A stretch of 35,661 nucleotides of DNA from a virus. The notes under the pieces are model-generated. The model did not search any database. It saw only the letters and a list, made by a program, of their open reading frames with translations, and was not told the origin of the DNA. Shown piece by piece: positions 1 through 7,895 of the stretch. The translations under genes and the position numbers were made by a program. Within the stretch, counting starts at the first letter, position 1, and each line of letters starts with the position of its first letter. The DNA is taken from IMG/VR virus record IMGVR_UViG_3300025237_000010, positions 1 through 35,661 of that record. One strand, written 5' to 3'.

Positions 1-58
1 ATGTGATAATAATAGCTATTCGCGCTTCATTCAAAAAATTCATAATAAAATCTGTCAT
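1..58 (-). CDS. Partial copy, N-terminus of the two-helix membrane protein
   Basis: This is the left-end duplicate of the first 19 codons of the gene complete at 34987-35499. It starts with the ATG at 58-56 and runs off the window. The ATG overlaps the TGA stop of the upstream chaperone gene (ATGA), so the two genes are translationally coupled across the contig junction. It is not a second gene. Confidence 0.9.
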   Translation of the reverse strand, partial: MTDFIMNFLNEARIAIIIT

Positions 59-220
59 AGTGTAAAACCTGGTAGCCCTTCCTCATATTCTTCAAGCGTT
101 GGCTGTGAAACTTCACCCGCCAATACTTGAGCCATCAAATTGTTAGAGTGCTGCCATACGTTAGATCGATAAGCCCTAAGCGCTACAGCCTCATCGTTAA
201 ATCGTTTAAACGGATCACCA
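1..220. repeat. Terminal redundancy, left copy
   Basis: These 220 bases recur at 35442-35661 with a single difference (C at 93, T at 35534). It contains the start of the membrane-protein gene and the end of the tail-fibre chaperone gene, so the two contig ends join in frame. This is what an assembler produces from a circular or circularly permuted molecule. A true short direct terminal repeat is possible but would not normally sit inside two coding genes. Confidence 0.95.
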
Positions 221-456
221 ATATAGCTTATGCCTGTAAAAATGCTGTCATAGCCTAAAGACTGCGCTTGCGCATCCATTACACTTTGAGCTTTAGCCAT
301 GTATTGATCTTGTGTCGGCAAAGGCGGCGTAGGGTCAGTAAACACGCCATCCTTTTCTATCTGACCGCAGACAACATCTTTATCAGTCCAAATAAACCCT
401 TTTTGTGCTAAGGTCTGCTTTTGTATTACAACGTGATCTTTTAACAATATAAACAT
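55..456 (-). CDS. Small tail-fibre-associated protein, probable fibre chaperone
   Basis: A 133-residue soluble protein encoded 4 bases after the tail fibre gene. The middle (residues about 58-102) has a helical pattern ending in ALRAYRSNVW. This resembles the common phage motif in which an alternating Ala/Arg helix ends in xxAWRDAVW, found in short proteins downstream of tail fibres that act as assembly chaperones or fibre-tip proteins. There is no signal peptide or membrane segment. Its TGA overlaps the ATG of the membrane-protein gene. Codon 122 is GAA (Glu) here and AAA (Lys) in the right-hand copy of the terminal redundancy. The function is inferred from position and the motif only. Confidence 0.6.
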   Translation of the reverse strand: MFILLKDHVVIQKQTLAQKGFIWTDKDVVCGQIEKDGVFTDPTPPLPTQDQYMAKAQSVMDAQAQSLGYDSIFTGISYIGDPFKRFNDEAVALRAYRSNVWQHSNNLMAQVLAGEVSQPTLEEYEEGLPGFTL

Positions 457-460
457 ATTT

Positions 461-1774
461 TTACCCTATCTTCTCAATTGCAATTTGCGAGTAAACTTCC
501 GCAGCAAAGCCCGTTTCATTGCCGAATCCATCTGTTGATCTTGAAGATTGACACCTGTGTTGTAGTTTAAAACCTTTTTCGCTGGCTATAGTTAAAAAAC
601 CAACAATAAAACTTCTCGTTGTTAAGTTGTTGCCAGCTCCAGCCGATTCAGAAGAGCCTATCAAAGCGTCAGATGAGTCACTGTTGTTATAAAGTTTAAT
701 TTGATGACCGTCTACAACATAAGCGGGAGCACTTGCCATAATCTTATAAGAGCCAGCAGGTAAAGTGATAATATCAGATGATAAGCTAGCCCCAGCAATC
801 GTGTTTAATTTAATTGTATTTATTGTTCTGTCTCGCCAAGCTCCATTACTAAAACCACCGCTTGCCGTTCCTACGCTTTTTTCATCTACTGCTATAAACA
901 TACCTTTAGAGGCATTACTTTCTAATCTTGTAACGCTAACCGCTGCCCCGCTTGTGCGCCTTATTCTAAATGTAGCATTGCCATCGTTAATAATCATATT
1001 ACCGATTAAAGTTACACCTGATGCCGTAGCTATAGTTACATCAAAAGCCGCTAAATTAACAATTGTAAACTCAAAATTACTGTTATTAACACTACCAGAT
1101 AATGCGCTAATAATATTAGACGCTGTGTCTAAAGTCTGTATTCGTGCTGCTGTGGGCGTTATTGTAAATTCCCCACCAATTAATTGTGCTGCGGTTAGTG
1201 TTGCGGCCGCATCTGATAAAGCTGTATTAGATACAAGATTAAAGTCACCCGCTGTAGATCCCGCCGGCCCCGTTAATGTGCCGCCAGTTTTAGCATATTT
1301 TGCTGTATCAAGCGCAGCAATTGCTAAAGTATTAACGCTTATATTTAAAAAGTCTGTTTTTTTCCAATTAGAACCATCATTTAAAGATGGCTGATTACCT
1401 TGATTGAGGTTGGTAACTGACTGCCAATAGTCGCCATCATCACGCACCTGATCTGTTGCACTGTACGAAGTTGATGCAACCCAATCAGCGCCAAAAGTTA
1501 AGCTATCGCTACCACCTACAGGATCACGAGCTAGTAGCTGAGTGCCTGCCGAAGTACGTAAAATAACATTATATGTACCCGTCCCAAATACATTGGGGCA
1601 TCTACCATCACCACCAATGACAACCGGGTTAGTGTTTTCTATAGTCTCGGCAGCATCAGCATAGGTTTTCTTTCTAGTGCTAGACGAGCCAGACACAAAG
1701 AAGTCTAACAAGCCGCTTACTAAAGGCTCACCGTTGTCAAATATCTGCTCTAATGGGTCTATTAATCTTGACAT
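461..1774 (-). CDS. Tail fibre with head-binding-like N-terminus and C1q-like tip
   Basis: A 437-residue probable receptor-binding fibre at the distal end of the late operon, where P22-like phages carry the tailspike. The N-terminal 80 or so residues match the adaptor pattern of many podovirus fibres: a short strand, then KKTYADAAETIENTNPVVI followed by DGRCPNVFGTGTYNVIL, which usually anchors the fibre to the tail. Residues about 95-140 (WVASTSYSATDQVRDDGDYW and GNQPSLNDGSNWKK) resemble a small carbohydrate-binding (CBM5/12-like) module. The middle is Thr/Ala-rich and beta-structured. The last 130 residues have the pattern of a C1q/TNF-type jelly roll (LPAGSYKI, HQIKLYNNSDSSDALIGSS). A ribosome site (GGAAAA) lies about 8 bases upstream of the ATG. 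The host receptor cannot be deduced. Confidence 0.8.
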   Translation of the reverse strand: MSRLIDPLEQIFDNGEPLVSGLLDFFVSGSSSTRKKTYADAAETIENTNPVVIGGDGRCPNVFGTGTYNVILRTSAGTQLLARDPVGGSDSLTFGADWVASTSYSATDQVRDDGDYWQSVTNLNQGNQPSLNDGSNWKKTDFLNISVNTLAIAALDTAKYAKTGGTLTGPAGSTAGDFNLVSNTALSDAAATLTAAQLIGGEFTITPTAARIQTLDTASNIISALSGSVNNSNFEFTIVNLAAFDVTIATASGVTLIGNMIINDGNATFRIRRTSGAAVSVTRLESNASKGMFIAVDEKSVGTASGGFSNGAWRDRTINTIKLNTIAGASLSSDIITLPAGSYKIMASAPAYVVDGHQIKLYNNSDSSDALIGSSESAGAGNNLTTRSFIVGFLTIASEKGFKLQHRCQSSRSTDGFGNETGFAAEVYSQIAIEKIG

Positions 1775-1808
1775 TGTTTATTTTCCATTTTTAATACATA
1801 CTCGGTAC

Positions 1809-1919
1809 ATGAAAATATTACTAATCATCGTTTTAACCTATTTCGCGCCACCTTTAGGCTTATTTGTTGCTGCCTGCTATGCGTCAATTTACGCGCTTGC
1901 CTATTTTAGGGGCGGGTAA
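1809..1919 (+). CDS. Possible 36-residue hydrophobic peptide, Pmp3-like start
   Basis: A short plus-strand reading frame that fills the gap between two minus-strand genes and overlaps the end of the ejection-protein gene by 14 bases. The product is almost entirely hydrophobic and contains the YFAPPLGLF pattern, which recalls the first half of Pmp3/YqaE membrane peptides (usually about 50 residues). The ribosome site is weak and the strand is opposite to all neighbours. It could be chance: the complement of an AT-rich spacer often looks hydrophobic. Confidence 0.3.
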   Translation: MKILLIIVLTYFAPPLGLFVAACYASIYALAYFRGG

Positions 1920-3816
1920 TTTCAAGCAAAGATTTTAGCGCCTTTTCTTTAGTAATGCCTACGCTAGCCTTAACTACGTCAGCGCTTACGTCTATCGCAT
2001 TTTCAGTAAAACCTTTTCTAACCATATCCGCACCGCGCGCTATACTCTTGTCTAGGCCAGTGCTGCCTTGAGTTTCAAAAAACTCCTCTATACCGTTACC
2101 AATATTAACTTGGGTTAGTATATCATCTTTAAACTTAACGCCATTACTAGCTAATACATCTTGTATTTCTGTTAACGAATCAATCATTTTAGCGCGCTTT
2201 TGCGTATTGTTTGTAAAACCTCTGGCCGCAACTCCCAGCGCTTCTTTAGATTCTAGATTAACCTTTGAGCCTACAGACGTTTGAAAATTATCAATAGCTG
2301 TAATAGCCTTACTATATTTTAGGTTTGCTTTTTTGTACTCAGGAGATATTTCTCTAATGCTGTTATTTATTCCTGTGCGTAAATTTTTAATACTATTTTC
2401 TATTTGACCTGCTAGCCCCCCTTCTGAGCTACCAAAAGATACTTTTTGATCTATAAAGCGTTTAGCAAAATGTGCGTCAGTGGCTTTTATATTATCAGAT
2501 GTTAACCTTTTAGCTAACAAGCTAACTAAGTCTCTTGCTTGCCCACCACCTGAACCTTCAATAGCCGATCCAGTAAAATCAACAAGACCTGTTGATGTGT
2601 CATAGTTAACGCGCAAGTCATCTAAGCTTTGCTTAAACTGTGCTTTAGCCGGTGCAATGTTGACCGTTTTTCCTGATAACTTAGTTCTTGCAACACGGTC
2701 AATTTCTTTGCCTGATTGCTTAATAATATCAGATAGGGTTGATAATCGATTAGCTAAAGACTTGCCGATAACCTCACCAACTCTGACCCTATCTTTAAAT
2801 AAAGGGTCTTTCATGCCTTGGTCAACTATCTTTAGCATATCCCTAGTGGCAGACTGATCTTTTTTAGATGATGCTTTAATTACTGCAACCAATTCAGGCT
2901 TACCGGTTTGTCTAACGGCGTTTTTAAGGGCCGCAGTTTTTACAGCAGACCCGTTTTCAATAATAAACTTAGCAAAGTCTGGGTTTCTTGGGTTGTCAGT
3001 AAGCTCTTTTATTAGCTCGTTTTGTCGTCTGCTAGGGCTAGCATAATTAAACAGCTTACCAACGGCCACCTGACCTACCGGGGCAATCGCTCCAGCTAAG
3101 GCAACATCTTCTACATCAACATCGCCACCTGATACAGCCTGCGCAGCCTCAATGCCCCCTTGCGTAGCCGCTGACCTTGCAGCAAGCTGAGACAGCCCCG
3201 TGGTTGTGCTAGATGCGCCTCTACCGGCAGGAGTAAAAGCAGCAATCAACCCTAAGCTTTGAAGAACATCTATTTTTGAAAGGCCTGGCTTATTCAATAT
3301 AACTCTTGCGCCGGTTTCATTATTGCCTGCGCTTAAGTTGCCGCCGGCGTCTTCAGTTATCCCAATATTAGGAAAATTAGACTTTAATATATCGGCTATT
3401 TCTTGTGCGCTAGTTGTAGCTAACAAAACAGGGGCCAAAGCTGCAACTTTAGCTTGGTTTTCACCCGCTAATAATCCACCAGTGCCTAGCTCTGGTAATT
3501 GCGCTGCCCTGCCTTGTTCCCTTGTTAATGTTGGCTCTGTAATATTGGGATCAACAGCCTCATTAGACGCTTGCTCTGTTTCTAGCGCTTGCATTTCAAA
3601 AAGCAAAGGAGCTAGTTTTAAAGTGTCATTGCTTGACCGAGCAAGTTCTAAATCATTTAATACGTCTTGCCTGCCTCGTGAGCTAGGGTTAACAATAGGC
3701 TGCTGTGGTGCATCAACCTCAACTACAGGCGCAGAACTTGCCGACGCACGTTTAGCTTGTACACGTTCAATTAACCGCTTACGCTTAACTTGAGCTATTA
3801 GCTCTTGTCTTGTCAT
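1906..3816 (-). CDS. Ejection (internal virion) protein, gp16-like position
   Basis: A 636-residue protein, last of four consecutive large low-complexity proteins between the tail module and the tail fibre; this is the place of P22 genes 7, 20 and 16, whose products are injected with the DNA. The N-terminus is strongly basic (TRQELIAQVKRKRLIERVQ). Residues about 195-260 are Gly/Ala-rich and weakly hydrophobic, compatible with membrane insertion during ejection. The rest is predicted helical, with many Lys/Asp pairs. The start ATG overlaps the stop of the upstream gene (ATGA). No enzymatic motif such as a lytic transglycosylase signature was seen. The family call rests on order, size and composition, not on a residue-level match. 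Confidence 0.65.
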   Translation of the reverse strand: MTRQELIAQVKRKRLIERVQAKRASASSAPVVEVDAPQQPIVNPSSRGRQDVLNDLELARSSNDTLKLAPLLFEMQALETEQASNEAVDPNITEPTLTREQGRAAQLPELGTGGLLAGENQAKVAALAPVLLATTSAQEIADILKSNFPNIGITEDAGGNLSAGNNETGARVILNKPGLSKIDVLQSLGLIAAFTPAGRGASSTTTGLSQLAARSAATQGGIEAAQAVSGGDVDVEDVALAGAIAPVGQVAVGKLFNYASPSRRQNELIKELTDNPRNPDFAKFIIENGSAVKTAALKNAVRQTGKPELVAVIKASSKKDQSATRDMLKIVDQGMKDPLFKDRVRVGEVIGKSLANRLSTLSDIIKQSGKEIDRVARTKLSGKTVNIAPAKAQFKQSLDDLRVNYDTSTGLVDFTGSAIEGSGGGQARDLVSLLAKRLTSDNIKATDAHFAKRFIDQKVSFGSSEGGLAGQIENSIKNLRTGINNSIREISPEYKKANLKYSKAITAIDNFQTSVGSKVNLESKEALGVAARGFTNNTQKRAKMIDSLTEIQDVLASNGVKFKDDILTQVNIGNGIEEFFETQGSTGLDKSIARGADMVRKGFTENAIDVSADVVKASVGITKEKALKSLLEITRP

Positions 3817-5024
3817 TGATTTAACTCCGCTTCTAACTCTGCATCGGTCATATCTTCTATTGCTTTAATGCCGCCGGCTTGTGGCTGACTGCCTTGTTTA
3901 GATGCAACAAATTCAGCAACCGTATTACCTTTACTAAGAAACTGTATAGCTTCGTTCATATTAGCTATAACTTTGCTTTGTGCGTCTTTTTTCCTTACAA
4001 GAAAATCTCGCAATGCAGGCCCTTCTAGCTTAGTAGGTAGCGCAGTGGCTAATGCTAAATTAAGCTCCCCTGCTGACAAAGCGCCAAAAGTAACCGATCC
4101 AATAACATCTAAGCCCAGCTCATTCCTTAACTGATCTAGCTCAATACTGGCTGTTGTAATGCTTGGAAAGAGCGATTGAATTGCGCCAGTTTTTGCACCG
4201 TCATCAATTGCTTTAATAGCTCTATCAATATTGCCAATACTTTTTCTAGCTTTACCAATACCTGTAAATGAACTTTTAATAACTTCACTTGAAAGCTTAG
4301 TGTCTTCCACGGCTTTTGTAACTGCCGCCTCAACACCAGGCTTTTGCTCTAATTGTGAGTCTAGCTTGCCTGCTTCGCCTGCTGCGGCACTGTCTCTATC
4401 AAGCTGAACAGATAAGCGGGATAACTCCTCATCGGTTAAAATACGTTCACGACTTGTTAAGTTACCCGCGCCCTCTTCAAGCTTTAAAGCAATGCGCGCA
4501 GACTTTGCAACTTCTGGATTATCAGACTCTAAATCAGCTATTAATCGATCCCTGTCTTGGTTGCCAGACGTTTGCTCTTTACTCTTACTTAATACAGTAG
4601 TAAACCCTTGTATGTTATCAAAAGCCGCTTGTGGGCCTTCAGTATCATAAATGCTCAGTAGGTTATCGTGTATCTTTGTGCTAGAGCCTGCCATTGATGC
4701 AGTATCGCGGCTTTGCTGTATAAATTGACGACCTTGATCAAAATTGCCTTGTTTAAAGAAATTCTCTGTAATACTTGCATCACGTATAAAGTTGTTTAGT
4801 TCTTTGGCGCTTCTGGCTCCAATAGCTTCAGCTAAATTAAAACCGACTTCTGGATCTAGCCCAATAAGCTCTTGTAGTTTCTGACCGCCACCGGCTTGCA
4901 ATGCCTCGCCTGTTAATCGTTCAACTTGCTGACCTTTGGCAAACTCTTGACCCTCTCTAAAGCTGCCAACAATATCAGGAGCTTCTTGATTAAGTATTGC
5001 ACTTGCTAATGTTTGAGATACCAT
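3813..5024 (-). CDS. Ejection (internal virion) protein, gp20-like position
   Basis: A 403-residue, largely helical, Gln/Ala/Leu-rich protein in the ejection-protein cluster. I start it at the ATG at 5024, which has GAGGA nine bases upstream, rather than at a TTG six codons earlier. With this start it follows the preceding gene by one base and its TGA overlaps the next ATG. The C-terminal 40 residues are acidic and contain an Asp/Glu/Leu repeat. No catalytic motif is visible. It is assigned to DNA ejection from genomic position between coat/tail genes and the fibre, and from the alanine-rich helical composition usual for such proteins. Confidence 0.6.
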   Translation of the reverse strand: MVSQTLASAILNQEAPDIVGSFREGQEFAKGQQVERLTGEALQAGGGQKLQELIGLDPEVGFNLAEAIGARSAKELNNFIRDASITENFFKQGNFDQGRQFIQQSRDTASMAGSSTKIHDNLLSIYDTEGPQAAFDNIQGFTTVLSKSKEQTSGNQDRDRLIADLESDNPEVAKSARIALKLEEGAGNLTSRERILTDEELSRLSVQLDRDSAAAGEAGKLDSQLEQKPGVEAAVTKAVEDTKLSSEVIKSSFTGIGKARKSIGNIDRAIKAIDDGAKTGAIQSLFPSITTASIELDQLRNELGLDVIGSVTFGALSAGELNLALATALPTKLEGPALRDFLVRKKDAQSKVIANMNEAIQFLSKGNTVAEFVASKQGSQPQAGGIKAIEDMTDAELEAELNQ

Positions 5025-5025
5025 C

Positions 5026-5847
5026 TTAAAAATTCCTCGCAAGTGTACCGGCTAAACTTGCCAATTGAGTGTTTCTTGAATCCTGCTGATTAGCGCTTGA
5101 GATACCTTGTAAGCCTGACAATTCAGCACCTCGCTGTATAGATTCTATTTGTGGGGCCGTAGCACCTAATCTAACATTAGCTAATTGTGTGCCTAAGCCT
5201 GACTGTATTTGTGCCTCGCCAACTCGACCTTGCTCTGTCAATCCTGACATAGTTGAACGTATGCCTCGTGAAGCAGCCACTAATGGGCTTAACTGTGCCA
5301 ACCTATTCTGTATAAATAAAGCTTGCTGCTTTCCTGCCAGCTGTTGACCTGCTTGCAAAGAAGCACCGCTGCCGCCTTCCCCTTCAGCCGCCGCAATTCT
5401 CATTCGCTGCTGCTGCTGTCGTCTTCGCAATTCATTATCAAACTCTGACTCTGGAATGTTGCCAATTGCAAACTCTTGAGCCTCTTCCCCGCGCTGACCT
5501 AGCAAAGCTTGTTGCTCTTCAAAGGCGCGTAAATCATCAACCTTACGCAAGGGGGAAAGACCGGCTTCTGTGCCTAATCGTGCAAGCCTTATCTGCTCTT
5601 CTGAGCCTTCGTTAAGTATACCCATTGCCTCTGGGGTTCTTTGTCGAATAAGGTCGTCAATGCTTTGAAATTGTGGGCCAGATGGTGCAACTGGTCCTGA
5701 CTGAGCACTTACAGGGCCAAGCGTACCGGGCAAGCTACTTGCAACTCCACCCACGCCAAAGTCTGATCTGTTAAATCCGCCTGAGGGGGTTACGGGGTAT
5801 TGCAGGCCGCTAGCAGAGCCTCCTACACCAAAATCTGATCTATTCAT
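5026..5847 (-). CDS. Ejection (internal virion) protein
   Basis: A 273-residue protein. The first 60 residues are Gly/Ser/Pro-rich and contain an internal repeat: NRSDFGVGG occurs at residues 2-10 and again at about 26-34, each followed by a short Ser/Leu stretch. The remainder is helical and very rich in Gln, Arg, Glu and Ala. The start ATG overlaps the stop of the upstream gene (TAATG). The position second in a four-gene ejection cluster suggests a role comparable to P22 gp20 or gp7. The repeated N-terminal tag could be a docking sequence for packaging inside the capsid; that is inference. Confidence 0.6.
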   Translation of the reverse strand: MNRSDFGVGGSASGLQYPVTPSGGFNRSDFGVGGVASSLPGTLGPVSAQSGPVAPSGPQFQSIDDLIRQRTPEAMGILNEGSEEQIRLARLGTEAGLSPLRKVDDLRAFEEQQALLGQRGEEAQEFAIGNIPESEFDNELRRRQQQQRMRIAAAEGEGGSGASLQAGQQLAGKQQALFIQNRLAQLSPLVAASRGIRSTMSGLTEQGRVGEAQIQSGLGTQLANVRLGATAPQIESIQRGAELSGLQGISSANQQDSRNTQLASLAGTLARNF

Positions 5848-6659
5848 TAAAATGACCCCATGCTATCTGACAGGTTTCTATTCTGGCCTTGTCTTTGCCT
5901 AAATTCTTCATCTAAACTTGCCTGTCTATCACGGTTGGCTGTGAATTGCTGTGTTAGATTACCCGCTAAACCTGCAATTTCTTCAGCTGCACCCGTTCTA
6001 AAGTTTTGTCCTGCCACGTTAGATAATAAACGTGCATCATCTGCGCCGGTTTGCAGCCGTGCTAGTTCCGGGGTTTGCCCTATTAACACGTTTGATCGTT
6101 GCGATGCTTCACTGCCTGCAATGTCTGCTAATCGATTAAAGCCACGCTGTTCTATTTGTGCAACATCGGCAGCACCGGCTAAACCAGATTGCGCCGATTG
6201 CATTAAAGAATCTCTAAATTGTGGGGTTGCTGCGCTTACCGCTAAATCACCTTGACGGTCAATCTCACGCCCTACAGGTGTATCACCCATCATTGTGCTA
6301 AACTCTGGGCGGTTTCGCACAAAGTCTATTGACGATCGCTTAATTGAGTCCGCTATTGCACCGCTAACAGGTAAATTACCCATAAACTCATTAGTAGCTC
6401 GCTGAAATGCAGTAGTATCTGCAAATGGCTGTAATTGCTCCGCTGATTCAATAGCGGCAAGCTCTGACGTATGACGAGCTAAGGCATTCTGACGTTGTAT
6501 GTCGCCTTCGGCTGCTCGACCCGCCTCTGCCAGTAAATTAGCTGATTCTATTGAAGCATCACGAGATTGATCTGCGGCTCGCTGCTGTGCTTTTTTAGCA
6601 TCACGCTGACCTTTTACTGCAACCGCTGTACCAACCACTGCTGAAGTTATAGCTGCCAT
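5847..6659 (-). CDS. Ejection (internal virion) protein, gp7-like position
   Basis: A 270-residue protein. A short hydrophobic N-terminus (AAITSAVVGTAVAV) is followed by a Lys/Arg/Gln/Ala-rich helical region (KGQRDAKKAQQRAADQSRDA). This start is typical of podovirus internal virion proteins in which a Gly/Ala helix precedes a long coiled stretch. Residues 30-110 are probably coiled coil. It is the first of four ejection proteins and lies directly after the acetyltransferase gene. No signature of a peptidase or glycosidase was seen. Confidence 0.6.
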   Translation of the reverse strand: MAAITSAVVGTAVAVKGQRDAKKAQQRAADQSRDASIESANLLAEAGRAAEGDIQRQNALARHTSELAAIESAEQLQPFADTTAFQRATNEFMGNLPVSGAIADSIKRSSIDFVRNRPEFSTMMGDTPVGREIDRQGDLAVSAATPQFRDSLMQSAQSGLAGAADVAQIEQRGFNRLADIAGSEASQRSNVLIGQTPELARLQTGADDARLLSNVAGQNFRTGAAEEIAGLAGNLTQQFTANRDRQASLDEEFRQRQGQNRNLSDSMGSF

Positions 6660-7103
6660 TTATAATACCCTCGTATACAAAGATTCATTTTCTTTATATC
6701 CCATTGACTCGTAAATTCTTTTAATTGATTCAGGCATCGATGACTGCATATAGGCCATATTCCAATATTTAATATTTAACTCTCTAGCTCTGTTTTCAAT
6801 AGCTTTTAACAATTTTAAACCCGCGCTAGAATTTCTAAAATCTTTGTTTACCCACCATGCTAGCTCTGTGCCTACAGATACATCAAAGTTAGCCATTAGA
6901 TAGCCTTTAACGCCACACACAAAGCCCTGCACAATACCTTTAACATCGTAAACAATGCATAAATTATCTTCCATAGTAGCCTTAATCATTCCTTCTACGG
7001 CATCCTCTTGGAACTCTTCATCTTTGTATAAAGTGTATTGCCAAAAGGTTTTACTCATAGCAACTAGCGCTGGGATATCTTTTGTCTCGCAATCTCTAAT
7101 CAT
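6660..7103 (-). CDS. GNAT-family N-acetyltransferase
   Basis: A 147-residue protein with the GNAT fold pattern: an N-terminal strand-helix (IRDCETKDIPALVAMSKTF), a central strand, and acetyl-CoA-binding motif A at residues 82-112, where WWVNKDFRNSSAGLKLLKAI gives the R-x-x-x-x-G/A pyrophosphate loop and following helix. A C-terminal YESMGYKE segment matches motif B. The gene overlaps the preceding oxygenase gene by 8 bases and stops directly before the first ejection protein. A small acetyltransferase inside a virion operon suggests modification of a virion or tail protein, or of a host target late in infection; the substrate is unknown. Confidence 0.8.
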   Translation of the reverse strand: MIRDCETKDIPALVAMSKTFWQYTLYKDEEFQEDAVEGMIKATMEDNLCIVYDVKGIVQGFVCGVKGYLMANFDVSVGTELAWWVNKDFRNSSAGLKLLKAIENRARELNIKYWNMAYMQSSMPESIKRIYESMGYKENESLYTRVL

Positions 7104-7662
7104 AAAAGGCCGTTAATACTAATCGTGCATTTTGTGAGTTATCACCAAAGCCACCAATAGGCTCGGCCCTGTGCATTAAATTTGCGTCAAATATACAAGC
7201 TCGATTAGGTATCATCTGGCTTATATCTGTAATCTGCCAAGCATCAGGAGTATTTACGTCCCGCTGCCATATTCTAAATTGCTTATCATTAATCGGGGTT
7301 GAATTAATCAAACCTTCTTTATGAATAACAAGTGATGTGCCGCCTTCGCAATCTTCTAATCTGTTTAAATAAAGCATTAAACTAAAATTACCCATTAATG
7401 CATCCGTATGGGCCTGGTGGGGGCAAGGGGTAAACTGTTTACTTAAGCGCATAAAAATAGAGTTAAGTATTACCTTTCTACCCATCACCTCGGTAAGACT
7501 CTGGATCACCTCCTTTTGTACTGCGTCAGGGATGTCTAAAGTGACACCATCATAAAAAACATTATCTTCTGGATTCGTAACACCATCATAATTTACTTGA
7601 TCACAATAATCTCTTAAGCTATCAAAGTCTGATAAAAAGTTATCTACGATCTTAAAACCCAT
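7096..7662 (-). CDS. 2-oxoglutarate/Fe(II)-dependent oxygenase
   Basis: A 188-residue protein with the facial triad of the 2OG-Fe(II) dioxygenase superfamily: His85-x-Asp87 (PHQAHTDALMG, followed by a FSLMLYLN strand), distal His164 (ANLMHRAEP) and Arg180 (NARLVLTAFY) as the 2-oxoglutarate-binding residue. The spacing fits the prolyl-4-hydroxylase-like branch. Similar genes occur in many marine phages. The gene overlaps the small tail gene upstream by 19 bases and the acetyltransferase downstream by 8, so both enzymes are co-expressed with virion proteins. A hydroxylation of a tail protein is the natural hypothesis; nucleic acid demethylation (AlkB-type) is less likely because of the location. 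Confidence 0.85.
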   Translation of the reverse strand: MGFKIVDNFLSDFDSLRDYCDQVNYDGVTNPEDNVFYDGVTLDIPDAVQKEVIQSLTEVMGRKVILNSIFMRLSKQFTPCPHQAHTDALMGNFSLMLYLNRLEDCEGGTSLVIHKEGLINSTPINDKQFRIWQRDVNTPDAWQITDISQMIPNRACIFDANLMHRAEPIGGFGDNSQNARLVLTAFYD

Positions 7663-7895
7663 CCTGTATTGCCCTCGCCTGATTCTTTAAAGTATATGCC
7701 CGTTCCTGCGCTTGCGTTGGTGTCTACGTACCATCTTCCGACTGTAGCTATCACATTGCTTTGCGGTGTTCCTGACCCCGTTAAAGGGGCTTGTATGGCC
7801 TGTGTTATCTGCTGAATCCAAATGTAGAAAGCGACAGAAGGCACACCATTCTCAACTATTATATCATTAATTACAGGTGGTAGTATTTCATTCAT
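7644..7895 (-). CDS. Small tail protein in the needle position
   Basis: An 83-residue protein between the gp10-like gene and the oxygenase gene. It has a helix containing AFYIWIQQITQAI and then a beta C-terminus (VGRWYVDTNASAGTGIYFKE ending in GNTGWVLRS). The latter motif recurs in short phage tail proteins and in fibre or knob segments. P22 has its tail needle gene (26) directly after gene 10, so this may play a plug or needle-adaptor role, although it is much shorter than gp26 (233 residues) and lacks a long coiled coil. Confidence 0.5.
   Translation of the reverse strand: MNEILPPVINDIIVENGVPSVAFYIWIQQITQAIQAPLTGSGTPQSNVIATVGRWYVDTNASAGTGIYFKESGEGNTGWVLRS

Noticed and set aside
765-1394. 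209-codon plus-strand frame opposite the tail fibre
   Set aside because: Complement of Thr/Ala-rich beta sequence gives Val/Leu-rich artefacts; the minus-strand fibre is clearly real.
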